Of a DNA stretch of 64,000 nt, positions 52,878 through 61,435 are shown piece by piece (the stretch's first letter is position 1; each line of letters begins with the position of its first letter). This DNA is from DATJGF01 sp035495315 (GTDB lineage Bacteria > Verrucomicrobiota > Verrucomicrobiia > Limisphaerales > UBA8199). Below the pieces are notes generated by a model. It was not told the origin of the DNA and searched no databases. It saw nothing but the letters and a program-made list of their open reading frames with translations. The position numbers and the translations under genes were made by a program. The stretch spans positions 72,807 to 136,806 of the forward strand of contig DATJGF010000061.1 in NCBI GenBank assembly GCA_035495315.1, given 5' to 3'.

Positions 52878-54029
52878 TCACCCAACGCCCAACGCCTGCT
52901 CAAAATCCTCCACAATATCGTCAGCGTCCTCTACCCCAACCGATACACGCACCAATCCCTCGCTGATTCCGGCCTTCTCCCGCTCTTCACGCGACATTGT
53001 CCGATGCGACGTTTGGCTCGGCACACACACCAATGTCTCAACGCCACCCAGGCTTAACGCCGGCGTGGCCAGTTGGAACCGCTCGAGCATCTGGTTGACC
53101 TGCCCTGAGTGGCGCAGTTCAAAAGAAAGCATGCCGCCAAATCCGCGCATTTGCCGTTTCGCGACCGCGTAATCGGGATGTTCAGGCAATCCGGGGTAAT
53201 TGACGCGGCCGACTGCCGGGTGGTTTTGAAGGAACCGCGCCAACCTGCCGGCATTTTCATTTTGCACATTCACCCGAATGGCGAGTGTCTTGAGGCCGCG
53301 TTCCAATTGCGAACAAGCATGGGCGTCGAGCGTGCCCCCGTGGCTGACAGCATATTCGGTTAACTTGCGAATGATTTCTTTGGAGGCAACAACAACTCCA
53401 GCGTTCACATCGCTGTGACCGTTCAGGTATTTGGTCGCGCTATGAGCCACGGCGTCGATCCCGTGTTCAATCGGATTCTGATTAATCGGCGTTGCAAACG
53501 TGTTGTCGATGATGCTCAACAAGCGGTGCTGCCGCGCCATGGCACTAATCGCCGACAAATCGACACAGCGCAGCAGCGGGTTGGACGGTGATTCGACGTA
53601 CACGACGCGAGTATTTGACCGCACCGCAGCCTTGAACTCGTCCAACGTCGCCGCGAACGTGATCTCCACCCCAAACGCAGTCAGCTCGGCTGCGACGAAA
53701 TGAAATGTGCCGCCATACAGGTCCGCCTGAAAGATCGCGTGATCGCCAGGTTTGAGATTCGCAAAGAGTAGTGTGGAGATTGCCGCCATACCGGAACCGA
53801 AGACCAACCCGTCTTCCGCTTTTTCCAAGGCAGCGACCTTGGCGGCGATAACGCGTTGATTGGGCACGTTGAAATAACGCGGATAAACATTGGCGTTTCT
53901 CGGATTCGGATAAACGTAGGACGTGGAGGTAAAAATCGGTGTGCCGATTCCACCGGTCCCGGGGTCCAGGTGCGTCCCAGCGTGGACACAGAGCGTTGCG
54001 GGTTTGAAGTGGCGGTTGGCTTCGTTCAT
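52878..54029 (-). CDS. Cys/Met metabolism PLP-dependent enzyme (cystathionine gamma-synthase/lyase type)
   Basis: The 383-aa enzyme belongs to the trans-sulfuration fold-type I group. Motifs are TLCVHAGTHLDPGTGGIGTP, FGSGMAAISTLLFANLKPGD, YVESPSNPLLRCVDL, the PLP lysine Lys200 in VAHSATKYLNGHSDVNAGVV, and a C-terminal LALGGVETLVCVPS-like stretch (SLGGVETLVCVPSQTSHRTM). I set the start at 54029 because the frame upstream is an Arg-rich run without family support. Synthase, lyase or methionine gamma-lyase cannot be told apart by eye. The 316-base upstream spacer shows no clear SAM riboswitch. Confidence 0.92.
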   Translation of the reverse strand: MNEANRHFKPATLCVHAGTHLDPGTGGIGTPIFTSTSYVYPNPRNANVYPRYFNVPNQRVIAAKVAALEKAEDGLVFGSGMAAISTLLFANLKPGDHAIFQADLYGGTFHFVAAELTAFGVEITFAATLDEFKAAVRSNTRVVYVESPSNPLLRCVDLSAISAMARQHRLLSIIDNTFATPINQNPIEHGIDAVAHSATKYLNGHSDVNAGVVVASKEIIRKLTEYAVSHGGTLDAHACSQLERGLKTLAIRVNVQNENAGRLARFLQNHPAVGRVNYPGLPEHPDYAVAKRQMRGFGGMLSFELRHSGQVNQMLERFQLATPALSLGGVETLVCVPSQTSHRTMSREEREKAGISEGLVRVSVGVEDADDIVEDFEQALGVG

Positions 54030-54346
54030 GTTTGCGAGTCCTACAGGCTTCCAACAGTTCGAAACAGTTGTCAACCTGGGTTTCACACTTCGACGCCTCC
54101 GGCTCGAAGGACCGCCACTGCTAATACCGACCAAACCGGCAGGGTCATCCAAGCAGCATACCCCCACGATTTGGGTGCATGGATGAGCAAGAAACAGCCG
54201 AGACTAAGACTTTGGAGTCTTTCGATAAGCCGCCTAGCCAGTGGCGCCAAACCTGACCCTGCTAACCCTTATCAGTCGCAACGGTCGTGGCTCTTCAAAA
54301 CGAACCACGACCGACCTGCGGTGAACCAATTAATCAGGTGACCCGA
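54030..54346. other. Spacer between the Cys/Met enzyme gene and the coiled-coil gene
   Basis: Both neighbours run on the minus strand, so this is the leader of the PLP enzyme and the tail of the coiled-coil gene. No gene is visible. I looked for SAM and cobalamin riboswitch cores and did not find one. The stretch near 54208-54220 (AAGACTTTGGAGTCTTT) is a small inverted repeat. Confidence 0.5.
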
Positions 54347-57300
54347 TTAAGCGCCAACGACGTTTCTGCCGCCGTTTCGCCAGCCGTTCAGGAACGAGGA
54401 GGCTTCGGTCAGTTGTTTCTCCAGGTTCTGCACGTGGCGAGCGGCTTCAGAAGCGGCTACTCTGGCGTCGTCGCGTTCCTTCTCGGCGCGAGTCAAGGAA
54501 ACCTTCAACGGCTCGATAGCGAGGCGGGTTCGCTTGTCGAATTCCGCTTCCCACTGCACGTGTACTGCCTTTTGGCGGGCATCCGCTTGAGCCGTCAGCT
54601 GCGCGACCAATTCCTGCTCACGATGTTCGGCTCTCGCCTGGGCAGCTTCTTCCTTCTGCTGCATTTCCTGACGCAGTTGGGCTTCCAGCTCGCGTAAGCG
54701 GGCATCGGCCTCGACTTCGCGGCGGCGCAAAATTTCCGTCTGCGCCTGCAACTCCGCCCGGGCGGCGTCGAGTTTGACTTGCCATTGCTGATCGCGTTGA
54801 CGGGACTTGGACAAGAACACTTCTTCTTTCTGCTGGTTTTCCTGGGCTATGCGGCTTTCCGTGGCGCGGATGCGGGTCTCGGCCTGCCGTTGCCATTCTT
54901 CCTCACGCACGCGCAACTCGGCGGCCCACTGCTTCTGCAATTCGGTTTCTCGCGCTTCGGCCTTGAGAGCCAATTCCTGTTCGCGCTGCTTCAGCTTGGC
55001 CTGGAAAGCCAATTCCTTCTGTTGCACTTCTTGTTTCAAACGGCCATCGGCCTCGCGCAATTGGGCCTCGAGCTGGCGTTCGTTCTCTGATTCCCGGCGA
55101 CGCAATTCCTGCTCCGCCTGCGTTACCTGTTCGTTTAACCGGACTTCGGCCTGAGCCTGTAATTGCTGCTCCCGTTGTTTGAGCCGGATCTGCGCGGCTT
55201 CGTCCCGCTGCTGCAATTCCTGTTTCCAACGGGCGTCCACCTCGAGGGCTCGCGCCTCAAATTCCTGCTCGAGCTCAGATTCGCGCCGACGGGCCGCTTG
55301 CTCCAACCTGGCTTGTTGCTCGGCCAAACGCGCATCAAACCCCAGCGACAGCTCCTGTTCACGCTGTTGCAACTGATGGGCAAAATCCTCTTCGCGCTGG
55401 CGCAAGGTTTTTCCAAACTCGAGTTGTTGCCGTTCGGAACGATGCTTCTCCAACCGGACGACCTTTTCGAGCTCACGCGCCGCATCCTCTTTGGCTTGGG
55501 TTAACTTAAGCGAAAATGCTTCAGCCTGTTGATGCAATTGCGCTTCGGCAGTGTCACGGGCGGCCAATGCGTCCTTCAAGTCATGGCTCAGCTTGGCTGA
55601 ACCTTCCATCGCGGCCAACTCGGCAGCTGCCACCTGACGACGAGCCTCACTCATCTGGTTCTTGCAGTCTTCCGACACCTCCAGCAACTTTTTATGATGT
55701 TCCTGGATCAGAGCGCTGCGCTCCGCCTCGAAGGCATTGCGCTGCTCATCGAGTTCCTGGCGCAATTGCGTGATGCGATCCGACCACGCATTCTGGCGCA
55801 TCTGGATTTGCCGTTCGATCTCGGACTTCTGCAAATCACGCAGAGCATCTTTTTCAACTACCGTGCGGTTGAGTGAATCAGCCGTCGCGGCCAGCTTGGC
55901 GACCCATTCCTCTTCCTTCTTCTTGGTGGTCTCCAGGTGCTCAGCTTCCTTACGCTTCAACTGGGCATCGTGCGCGGCAACCGCAGCACTGACGGCTTCC
56001 CGAGCCGCCTGCAACTCGGCCTCTTTTTCAGCCAGCGCCTTGTCAGCAGCAGCGCGTTCAGCCGCTAACGCCTGGTCGCGGGAGCTTATTTCCGCCGAGG
56101 CTTTGCTGGCCAGACGTTCGGCGCGCAAAATCTTTTGACGCCCGGCGCGCGTATAGAGCTCATGCATGCGGCGGCCAAGGAATCCGAGACGATGGGCCGG
56201 ACGCTGCTGCTCGGGTTCGAAGAGGGTCGAGAAACCGATCTCCACCATCAACGTCGGCAGAAATGCCACGATGAACGCCAAAACTGGGTAAACCCAGATC
56301 CGGACCATGCTGATTTGGTCGGTGAGGATGTCGCCGCGTTGCTTGGCGCTGAGTTGGATCGACATCGGACGCTCGCCTTTGATCAGGCCGCGGATGATTT
56401 CCACCGTGGTGGCGATACGATGCACCTGCGTCTTGCGGATGGAGGCCTCGCGCGCTTCGTAAAATCCCTCCGCCTTCTTGCGGCAGGCGTCGATCTCCGC
56501 CCGTACTCCGTCGATGGTCTGCACCGCCGATTGATATTCTTGGTCGATCTTTTCACGCTCGGCCTTTTCTTCATTCGCCAGCGCTGCCAATGCGGAGGAT
56601 AATTCCTCCCGCTTCTTGTCGGATTCTTCACGCTTGTTTACCGAGCGGGTATCAAATTGCTCACGCAGCCGGCGGGCATCGGCGTCGACCTGGGCGACGC
56701 GCTCACGCCGCTTACCATTGACGGCCACCAATTCAGATTCTTTGGCTTTGATTTGGTTGTCGAGTTCGACGACCAGGGTTGGTTTCAAAATGGTGTTAAC
56801 CTCGCGCTCGGGAGGCACACCCGGACTAATGGGTTCCTTCATCAACTGGCGCTTGAGAAAGTTGGCGCTGTCATATTCCGCTTTGGCTTTGTCATAAACC
56901 GCTTTCTTATTGGCGTATTCGACCATTTTGGTTTTGTACGCATTCTCGATACGGGCCTCTTCGGCGTTCCATTTGCTCGCTTTGCCGACCTCCGCTTCGC
57001 GTCGCGCGCGCAAATCAGCAATTGTCTTGGTGAGCTGTTCGGTGTCGGCGTTGAACTGAGCGATGATATTGGCCTGGCGAGCTTCGACCTCCGAGAGTTC
57101 CTTCTTCTGGTAATCGGTCAGACTGATCGCGTCCTGGCGCGCGGTCTCATTGCGCTTAACCGACTCTTGCAACTCAGCTTTAGCTTTGTTTTGCTTCGCA
57201 GCCAGCTCAGCCAAGCGCCGATCGTGCTCACCCTTTTTGTCGTCGACTCCCTTCAATTGGGTATTCAGTGCGGCAATTTTGGTTTCCTCAGCTTCGGCCT

Positions 57301-57730
57301 TCTCAAGAAATTGACCGGCGGGCGCCATCGCGACCCCCATTTCATAGACCGCCATATCCTTCACCAACTGGAAGGTCAGCACGCAAATCAGCGGCAAGCC
57401 CACACACATCATGAAGGCTTTTGTCCAGCCATGCCGCGATGCCGTCCAAATCGCCAGCGGTAACTTCAGCAATTCACACGCAAGAATCGTCGCGCCGATC
57501 GGACCGATGCCAAAGAAGGTCACCCCCATGCCCTGCGGCAAGCACACCGTTTGCTGGTACTTCCAACCCGTCGATAAGATGACGAATTCTGTTACCGTCG
57601 CCATCATCAGCAACGGCAGCGTTAAGTAGGAAATGCGCTTGCTATTCAAACGTTGCCACGGCGAGAAACCCATGTCCTTGGGGGCGGATTGGGGCGAACC
57701 TGGCGAATGGGCGGAGTTGGACGATGTCAT
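54347..57730 (-). CDS. Membrane-anchored giant coiled-coil protein with 63-residue super-repeat
   Basis: The 1127-aa protein has three N-terminal membrane segments within residues 35-135 (ISYLTLPLLMMATVTEFVIL; FFGIGPIGATILACELLKLP; AFMMCVGLPLICVLTFQLV). A coiled coil follows (140-470), then another membrane helix (about 480-500, VYPVLAFIVAFLPTLMVEIG), and a very long Glu/Gln/Arg/Ala-rich coiled coil to about residue 1110. Within it, four units of 63, 63, 62 and 63 residues begin RRRESE or similar, each with QQ(K/R)(D/E) and KQREQ(Q/E)L. I recognise no enzymatic domain. It is probably an envelope or cytoskeletal scaffold spanning a long distance (inference). Neighbours are metabolic and give no clue. 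Confidence 0.9.
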   Translation of the reverse strand: MTSSNSAHSPGSPQSAPKDMGFSPWQRLNSKRISYLTLPLLMMATVTEFVILSTGWKYQQTVCLPQGMGVTFFGIGPIGATILACELLKLPLAIWTASRHGWTKAFMMCVGLPLICVLTFQLVKDMAVYEMGVAMAPAGQFLEKAEAEETKIAALNTQLKGVDDKKGEHDRRLAELAAKQNKAKAELQESVKRNETARQDAISLTDYQKKELSEVEARQANIIAQFNADTEQLTKTIADLRARREAEVGKASKWNAEEARIENAYKTKMVEYANKKAVYDKAKAEYDSANFLKRQLMKEPISPGVPPEREVNTILKPTLVVELDNQIKAKESELVAVNGKRRERVAQVDADARRLREQFDTRSVNKREESDKKREELSSALAALANEEKAEREKIDQEYQSAVQTIDGVRAEIDACRKKAEGFYEAREASIRKTQVHRIATTVEIIRGLIKGERPMSIQLSAKQRGDILTDQISMVRIWVYPVLAFIVAFLPTLMVEIGFSTLFEPEQQRPAHRLGFLGRRMHELYTRAGRQKILRAERLASKASAEISSRDQALAAERAAADKALAEKEAELQAAREAVSAAVAAHDAQLKRKEAEHLETTKKKEEEWVAKLAATADSLNRTVVEKDALRDLQKSEIERQIQMRQNAWSDRITQLRQELDEQRNAFEAERSALIQEHHKKLLEVSEDCKNQMSEARRQVAAAELAAMEGSAKLSHDLKDALAARDTAEAQLHQQAEAFSLKLTQAKEDAARELEKVVRLEKHRSERQQLEFGKTLRQREEDFAHQLQQREQELSLGFDARLAEQQARLEQAARRRESELEQEFEARALEVDARWKQELQQRDEAAQIRLKQREQQLQAQAEVRLNEQVTQAEQELRRRESENERQLEAQLREADGRLKQEVQQKELAFQAKLKQREQELALKAEARETELQKQWAAELRVREEEWQRQAETRIRATESRIAQENQQKEEVFLSKSRQRDQQWQVKLDAARAELQAQTEILRRREVEADARLRELEAQLRQEMQQKEEAAQARAEHREQELVAQLTAQADARQKAVHVQWEAEFDKRTRLAIEPLKVSLTRAEKERDDARVAASEAARHVQNLEKQLTEASSFLNGWRNGGRNVVGA

Positions 57731-58171
57731 AAGCAAACCTTGAGCTATTAATTAATCACGTGAAGACCCAAGCAGCTTACGTGCCACTGTGCCGATTAAT
57801 GACAAACCCTGTCGTCCAACAACCCACCCCAGTCTGAAAATTTGTCACCCGTCGACTGTCAAAAATCACGGTCAGTACCAGACCACTGCAAGTTGGGGCA
57901 GTAGTGTCAAAAATCCTGACTCGGTTTGCCGCCGTGACTGTAGCGCGCGCGGAACCGAGTGAACCACTTGAACGGTTTTTTCCCGCGAGCGCGGACCTGC
58001 GACAAGATAACGTAATTTTATCCCCGGTGGAGAGCGCAGCTCATGAAGACTTCTGTAAAACTGGATTGCGCAGCCTTTAATTTTACCTTGCGTCACCGCG
58101 TCGCATTGCTACAGTCCGCGCTGCTTTATCCGCCCGCGTGGTGGATTTCCAAGTCAGTTAACCAACGCAAC
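57731..58171. other. Divergent spacer between the coiled-coil gene and prs
   Basis: It contains the promoters of both genes and an 11-base direct repeat TGTCAAAAATC at 57857-57867 and 57905-57915, 48 bases apart, a possible operator pair. The frame upstream of the prs GTG is open from an ATG at 58043 but its 43 residues do not resemble the enzyme family, so I regard that as leader. Confidence 0.5.
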
Positions 58172-59116
58172 GTGAAGATTTTCAGCGGCACATCCAATAC
58201 TCCTTTGGCGGAGGCTATTTGCGCGTATATCGGCATCGATCTTGGAAAATCGACGATCAAGCCTTTTCCCGACGGCGAAACGTTCGTCAAGATCGAGGAA
58301 AACGTGCGTGGTGAAGATGTTTTCCTGGTGCAATCAACCAGCCCCCCGACGAACCATCACTTGATGGAAATGTTCATCATGATAGATGCGTTACGGCGAG
58401 CCAGTGCCGCGCGGATTACCGCAGTGCTCCCCTTTTACGGCTATGCGCGCCAGGACCGCAAAGATCAGCCCCGCGTGCCGATCACGGCCAAACTTATCGC
58501 CAACCTCTTGGTCGCTGCGGGCGCCAACCGGATTCTGGCGATGGACCTGCATGCGCAGCAAATTCAGGGCTTCTTCGATATCCCGGTAGATCATCTCTAT
58601 GCTGCGCCGGTCATGTATGAGTATCTGAAAAAGAAGAAGTTGCATAACCTGGTCGTGATCAGCCCGGACGTTGGCGGTCTCAAAATGGCCTACGCCTATT
58701 CTCAGGTCCTGGATGCCGGCCTGGCGATCGTCGCCAAGCGCCGCAAGAGCGCCAGTGAGGTCGAATCCTTGGCCGTCATTGGCGAGACCCGGGGTAAGGA
58801 CGCCTTGCTAGTGGATGACCTGACCGAGACCGCCGGGACCCTGACCCAGGCAGCCAGCCTGATCAAACAAAAGGGCGCCAAGCGCATTTTGGCGTGTGTT
58901 TCCCATGCGGTTTTGAACGAGGTGGGCATCGAAAGATTGCGCAAATCCGCTATTGACGAACTGGTAACAACTGATACTGTCCTTCGCCCTGCTATTAGCG
59001 GCGTGAAAATCACCACGCTCTCGGTAGCGGGGCTTTTGGGCGAAGCTATCAAGCGAATCCACAGCAATTCGTCGGTTACTTCGCTGTTTGAATTTAAAGG
59101 CGGGCGTACCAGCTAG
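58172..59116 (+). CDS. prs: Ribose-phosphate pyrophosphokinase (PRPP synthetase)
   Basis: The enzyme makes PRPP from ribose-5-phosphate and ATP for nucleotides, His and Trp. I choose the GTG at 58172 so that the product starts VKIFSGTSNTPLAE, as the family does, giving 314 aa (usual 310-320). Motifs are FPDGETFVKIEENVRG, GYARQDRKDQPRVPITAKL (ATP loop), MDLHAQQIQGFFDIPVDHL and the PRPP-binding DALLVDDLTETAGTL. An ATG at 58043 would add 43 unmatched residues. It leads the cluster prs - rplY - pth - rpsF - ssb; rplY begins 31 bases after its stop. Confidence 0.96.
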   Translation: MKIFSGTSNTPLAEAICAYIGIDLGKSTIKPFPDGETFVKIEENVRGEDVFLVQSTSPPTNHHLMEMFIMIDALRRASAARITAVLPFYGYARQDRKDQPRVPITAKLIANLLVAAGANRILAMDLHAQQIQGFFDIPVDHLYAAPVMYEYLKKKKLHNLVVISPDVGGLKMAYAYSQVLDAGLAIVAKRRKSASEVESLAVIGETRGKDALLVDDLTETAGTLTQAASLIKQKGAKRILACVSHAVLNEVGIERLRKSAIDELVTTDTVLRPAISGVKITTLSVAGLLGEAIKRIHSNSSVTSLFEFKGGRTS

Positions 59117-59147
59117 AGGCTGTGCGCCAGATCAACGATTTAAGACA

Positions 59148-59981
59148 ATGAAATCTGTACCTCTCAACGCGTTTCCCCGCGCGCTGGCACGTCGCGCCGG
59201 AGCAAAAAAACTCCGCACCAACGGCCGCATTCCGGCGATTATTTACGGCCGACAAGCCCAACCCCAGAACCTCGAGATCAGCGCCAAAGAGATGGAGGAC
59301 CTCATCCATCACTCAATCTCGGAAAACCTGCTCGTCGACCTGGCGGTCAAAGAGGACGCACGGCCCAAGCGCCTCGCCCTGGTGCAGGAAGTCCAGCATC
59401 ATCCCCTGACCGGCAAAGTGTTGCACGTCGATTTCCACGAAATCGCCGAGAACGAAAAAGTTACCGTCAGCATCCCGGTTGAAACCGTCGGTGAAGCCGA
59501 AGGTGTGAAAACTCAAGGTGGAGTGCTTGAACACGTGCTGTTTAAAGTCAGAGCTCGCGGCCTGGCGAAGGATTTGCCCGAATTAATCACGTTGGATGTG
59601 AGCCACCTGAAGATTGGCGAGGCGATTCATCTAGGCGAAATCAAACCGCCCCCAGGTGTTGAACTGGTGGGCGATAAACAGATTCCGGTAATTGCCGTCG
59701 CCGCACCGCGCACGGAAGAGGAAGAGGCGGCAGAGGCAGCCGAAGCGGCCGCCGCGGTGCCAGGCGAAGTCGAGATGATCAAAGAAAAGAAGGAAGGCGA
59801 AGAAGGCGCTGCTCCTCCGGTCAAGGGCGCGGAAAAAGGTGCAGAGAAAGCTGCGGCGAAGCCGGGCGAGAAGGCCGCTCCCGCGGCAGCCGCTGCCGGC
59901 AAAGCCGCTGCACCAGCCGCCGGCAAAGCCGCTGCACCAGCCGCCGACAAAAAAGCCGCTCCGGCCGAGAAGAAGAAATAG
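59148..59981 (+). CDS. rplY: 50S ribosomal protein L25 (general stress protein Ctc type)
   Basis: L25 binds 5S rRNA. The 277-aa protein is the long Ctc/TL5 form: N-terminal 5S-binding domain (LRTNGRIPAIIYGR, LVQEVQHHPLTGKVLHVDFH) and a C-terminal beta domain (IPVETVGEAEGVKTQGGVLE, LPELITLDVSHLKIGEAIHL). The last 75 residues, from about 200, are an added Ala/Lys/Pro/Glu-rich tail (GKAAAPAAGKAAAPAADKK) not found in standard L25. The start at 59148 follows the prs stop. A 30-base perfect palindrome sits immediately after its stop. The order prs - ctc - pth is seen in many bacteria. Confidence 0.96.
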   Translation: MKSVPLNAFPRALARRAGAKKLRTNGRIPAIIYGRQAQPQNLEISAKEMEDLIHHSISENLLVDLAVKEDARPKRLALVQEVQHHPLTGKVLHVDFHEIAENEKVTVSIPVETVGEAEGVKTQGGVLEHVLFKVRARGLAKDLPELITLDVSHLKIGEAIHLGEIKPPPGVELVGDKQIPVIAVAAPRTEEEEAAEAAEAAAAVPGEVEMIKEKKEGEEGAAPPVKGAEKGAEKAAAKPGEKAAPAAAAAGKAAAPAAGKAAAPAADKKAAPAEKKK

Positions 59982-59989
59982 TTTCGAGC

Positions 59990-60019
59990 ATTGTCCCGGC
60001 TCGGCCGAGCCGGGACAAT
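59990..60019. terminator. Perfect 30-base palindrome between rplY and pth
   Basis: The half-arm ATTGTCCCGGCTCGG is followed directly by its complement. In RNA it makes a GC-rich stem with a tight loop. No U tract follows (ACCCC), so full termination is doubtful. It may attenuate, stabilise the rplY message or act as a processing site. The pth ATG is 11 bases beyond it, so the hairpin could also hide the pth ribosome-binding region. Confidence 0.6.
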
Positions 60020-60029
60020 TACCCCGCGC

Positions 60030-60638
60030 ATGGAGGATTTGCATCTCATCGTGGGACTGGGCAATCCGGGGGCGGATTATACCCGAACCCGGCACAATGC
60101 CGGGTTTGTGGTGGTCGAACGGCTGGCCGAGCGCTGGCGCGCGACCTGGGGTTATGAGAAGAAGTTTAATTCTCTCGTGGCAAAGGCGGAACGGGGTGAC
60201 CGCCGTGTGCTTCTGTGCCGCCCGCAAACCTACATGAATTCCAGCGGCGAGGGTGTTGCCGCGGTTAAAGAATTTTTTCGGATTGAGCTGGAGCGCCTCT
60301 TGGTGGTGGTCGACGACGCCGATTTGCCCTTGGGCCATTTGCGGCTCAAGCCTGATGGCAGCAGTGGTGGCCATCATGGACTCGAGTCGATCGAGCAGCA
60401 CCTTGGCACCCGCGGATATGCGCGCCTTCGAATCGGGATTGGCCGGCGCGATGGCGCGCGTGAGATTACCGGGCATGTGCTCGGCCGATTTAGTTCGACG
60501 GAAGCAGCGCAGGCAGATAAGGTCTTAACAGTTGCTACCGACCAGGCTGAGTGTTGGTTGGAAGCAGGAATACAGAAAGCAATGAGTCAATTTAACGGGG
60601 CAGTTAGCGACCCCGAGAACGAAGGAAAAGAGCAGTGA
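60030..60638 (+). CDS. pth: Peptidyl-tRNA hydrolase
   Basis: Pth frees tRNA from dropped-off peptidyl-tRNA. The start at 60030 gives 202 aa. Motifs are LIVGLGNPGADYTRTRHNAG (with the catalytic His), LCRPQTYMNSSGEGV, VVVDDADLPLGHLRLKPDGS, SGGHHGLESIEQHLG and RLRIGIGR. The size is normal. Its stop codon overlaps the GTG start of rpsF (GTGA), so translation of the two is coupled. A start 13 codons earlier would lie inside the palindrome and is unlikely. Confidence 0.96.
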   Translation: MEDLHLIVGLGNPGADYTRTRHNAGFVVVERLAERWRATWGYEKKFNSLVAKAERGDRRVLLCRPQTYMNSSGEGVAAVKEFFRIELERLLVVVDDADLPLGHLRLKPDGSSGGHHGLESIEQHLGTRGYARLRIGIGRRDGAREITGHVLGRFSSTEAAQADKVLTVATDQAECWLEAGIQKAMSQFNGAVSDPENEGKEQ

Positions 60639-60946
60639 AACGTTACGAAGGTTTGTTCATACTCGATTCGGCCGGAAAAGAAGAGACGATCAAGGACACC
60701 ATCGACAAGATCTCTGCCGAGATCACCGCGCTGGGCGGCAAGGTCGAGACGGTCCAAAAGATGGACAAACGCAATTTCATGCGGGTGGCGAACAAGAAAC
60801 ACAACGCCGGCTTTTATGTGAATGTTATCTTCGAAGGCCAGCCGTCCGTAGTCGACCAGTTGAAACATCGCTTTGCGATGAGCGAGGACGTTTTCCGGGT
60901 GATGTTCAGTAGCGCCCCGGCGCCTAAACCAACCACAAACGCGTAA
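60635..60946 (+). CDS. rpsF: 30S ribosomal protein S6
   Basis: S6 forms the platform of the small subunit with S18. The 103-aa product starts at GTG 60635, overlapping the pth stop. It shows KRYEGLFILDSAGKEETI, TVQKMDKRNFMRVANKKHNAG and the final FRVMFSSAPAPKP. ssb follows after a 15-base gap with AAGGGA before its ATG. rpsR (S18) and rplI (L9), which usually belong to this operon, are not found after ssb. Confidence 0.94.
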   Translation: MKRYEGLFILDSAGKEETIKDTIDKISAEITALGGKVETVQKMDKRNFMRVANKKHNAGFYVNVIFEGQPSVVDQLKHRFAMSEDVFRVMFSSAPAPKPTTNA

Positions 60947-60961
60947 GAGAAAGGGACCCCC

Positions 60962-61435
60962 ATGGCCAGTTTCAATAAAGTAATCATCGCCGGTAATCTT
61001 ACCCGCGATCCTGAAATGCGTTACACGCCGAAAGGCACGGCGGTGGTGCGCTTCGGTCTGGCAACCAATCACAAATGGAAAACCGAGACCGGAGAAATGA
61101 AAGAGGAAGTTACGTTTGTTGATATCGACGCGTTCGGGCGTCAGGCTGAAGTGATTGCCCAATATATGAAGAAGGGTCGGCCCTTGCTGGTCGAAGGTCG
61201 CCTCAAGCTCCATGAGTGGGAAGATAAAAATACCCACCAGAAAATCAGCAAACTCAGAGTCGTCCTCGAAGGCTTTACCTTTATCGATTCCAACCGCAGC
61301 GATGCCATTCCCGGTGATGCCCAACGCACCCGCACTGGCGCCGCCCCCGCGGCCGCGACTGCCTCCGCTGGCACGCCTTCCGAACCTCCAGTTCCCGAGG
61401 CGCCATCCCCCGAAGAAGACGACGTTCCATTCTAA
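60962..61435 (+). CDS. ssb: Single-stranded DNA-binding protein
   Basis: SSB coats single-stranded DNA and recruits repair and replication partners. The 157-aa protein has the OB-fold (MASFNKVIIAGNLTRDPEMR, TFVDIDAFGRQAEVIAQYM, GRPLLVEGRLKLHEWEDK), a Ala/Pro/Thr-rich linker (about 112-148) and the acidic tip EEDDVPF that binds partner proteins. AAAGGG lies before the ATG. It is last in the prs cluster; a short hairpin (GGAGCC/GGCTCC, 61437-61454) follows without a T run. Confidence 0.96.
   Translation: MASFNKVIIAGNLTRDPEMRYTPKGTAVVRFGLATNHKWKTETGEMKEEVTFVDIDAFGRQAEVIAQYMKKGRPLLVEGRLKLHEWEDKNTHQKISKLRVVLEGFTFIDSNRSDAIPGDAQRTRTGAAPAAATASAGTPSEPPVPEAPSPEEDDVPF

Noticed and set aside
54030..54346. 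Possible SAM or cobalamin riboswitch upstream of the Cys/Met PLP enzyme
   Set aside because: A GCCACTGG-like piece is present, but the conserved cores and stem order of either class are missing.
56657..57463. 268-codon open frame on the plus strand
   Set aside because: Antisense to the coiled-coil gene; Leu/Phe-rich product is the expected mirror of Glu/Lys-rich codons.
59631..60476. 281-codon open frame on the minus strand
   Set aside because: Antisense to rplY and pth, both of which are clear.
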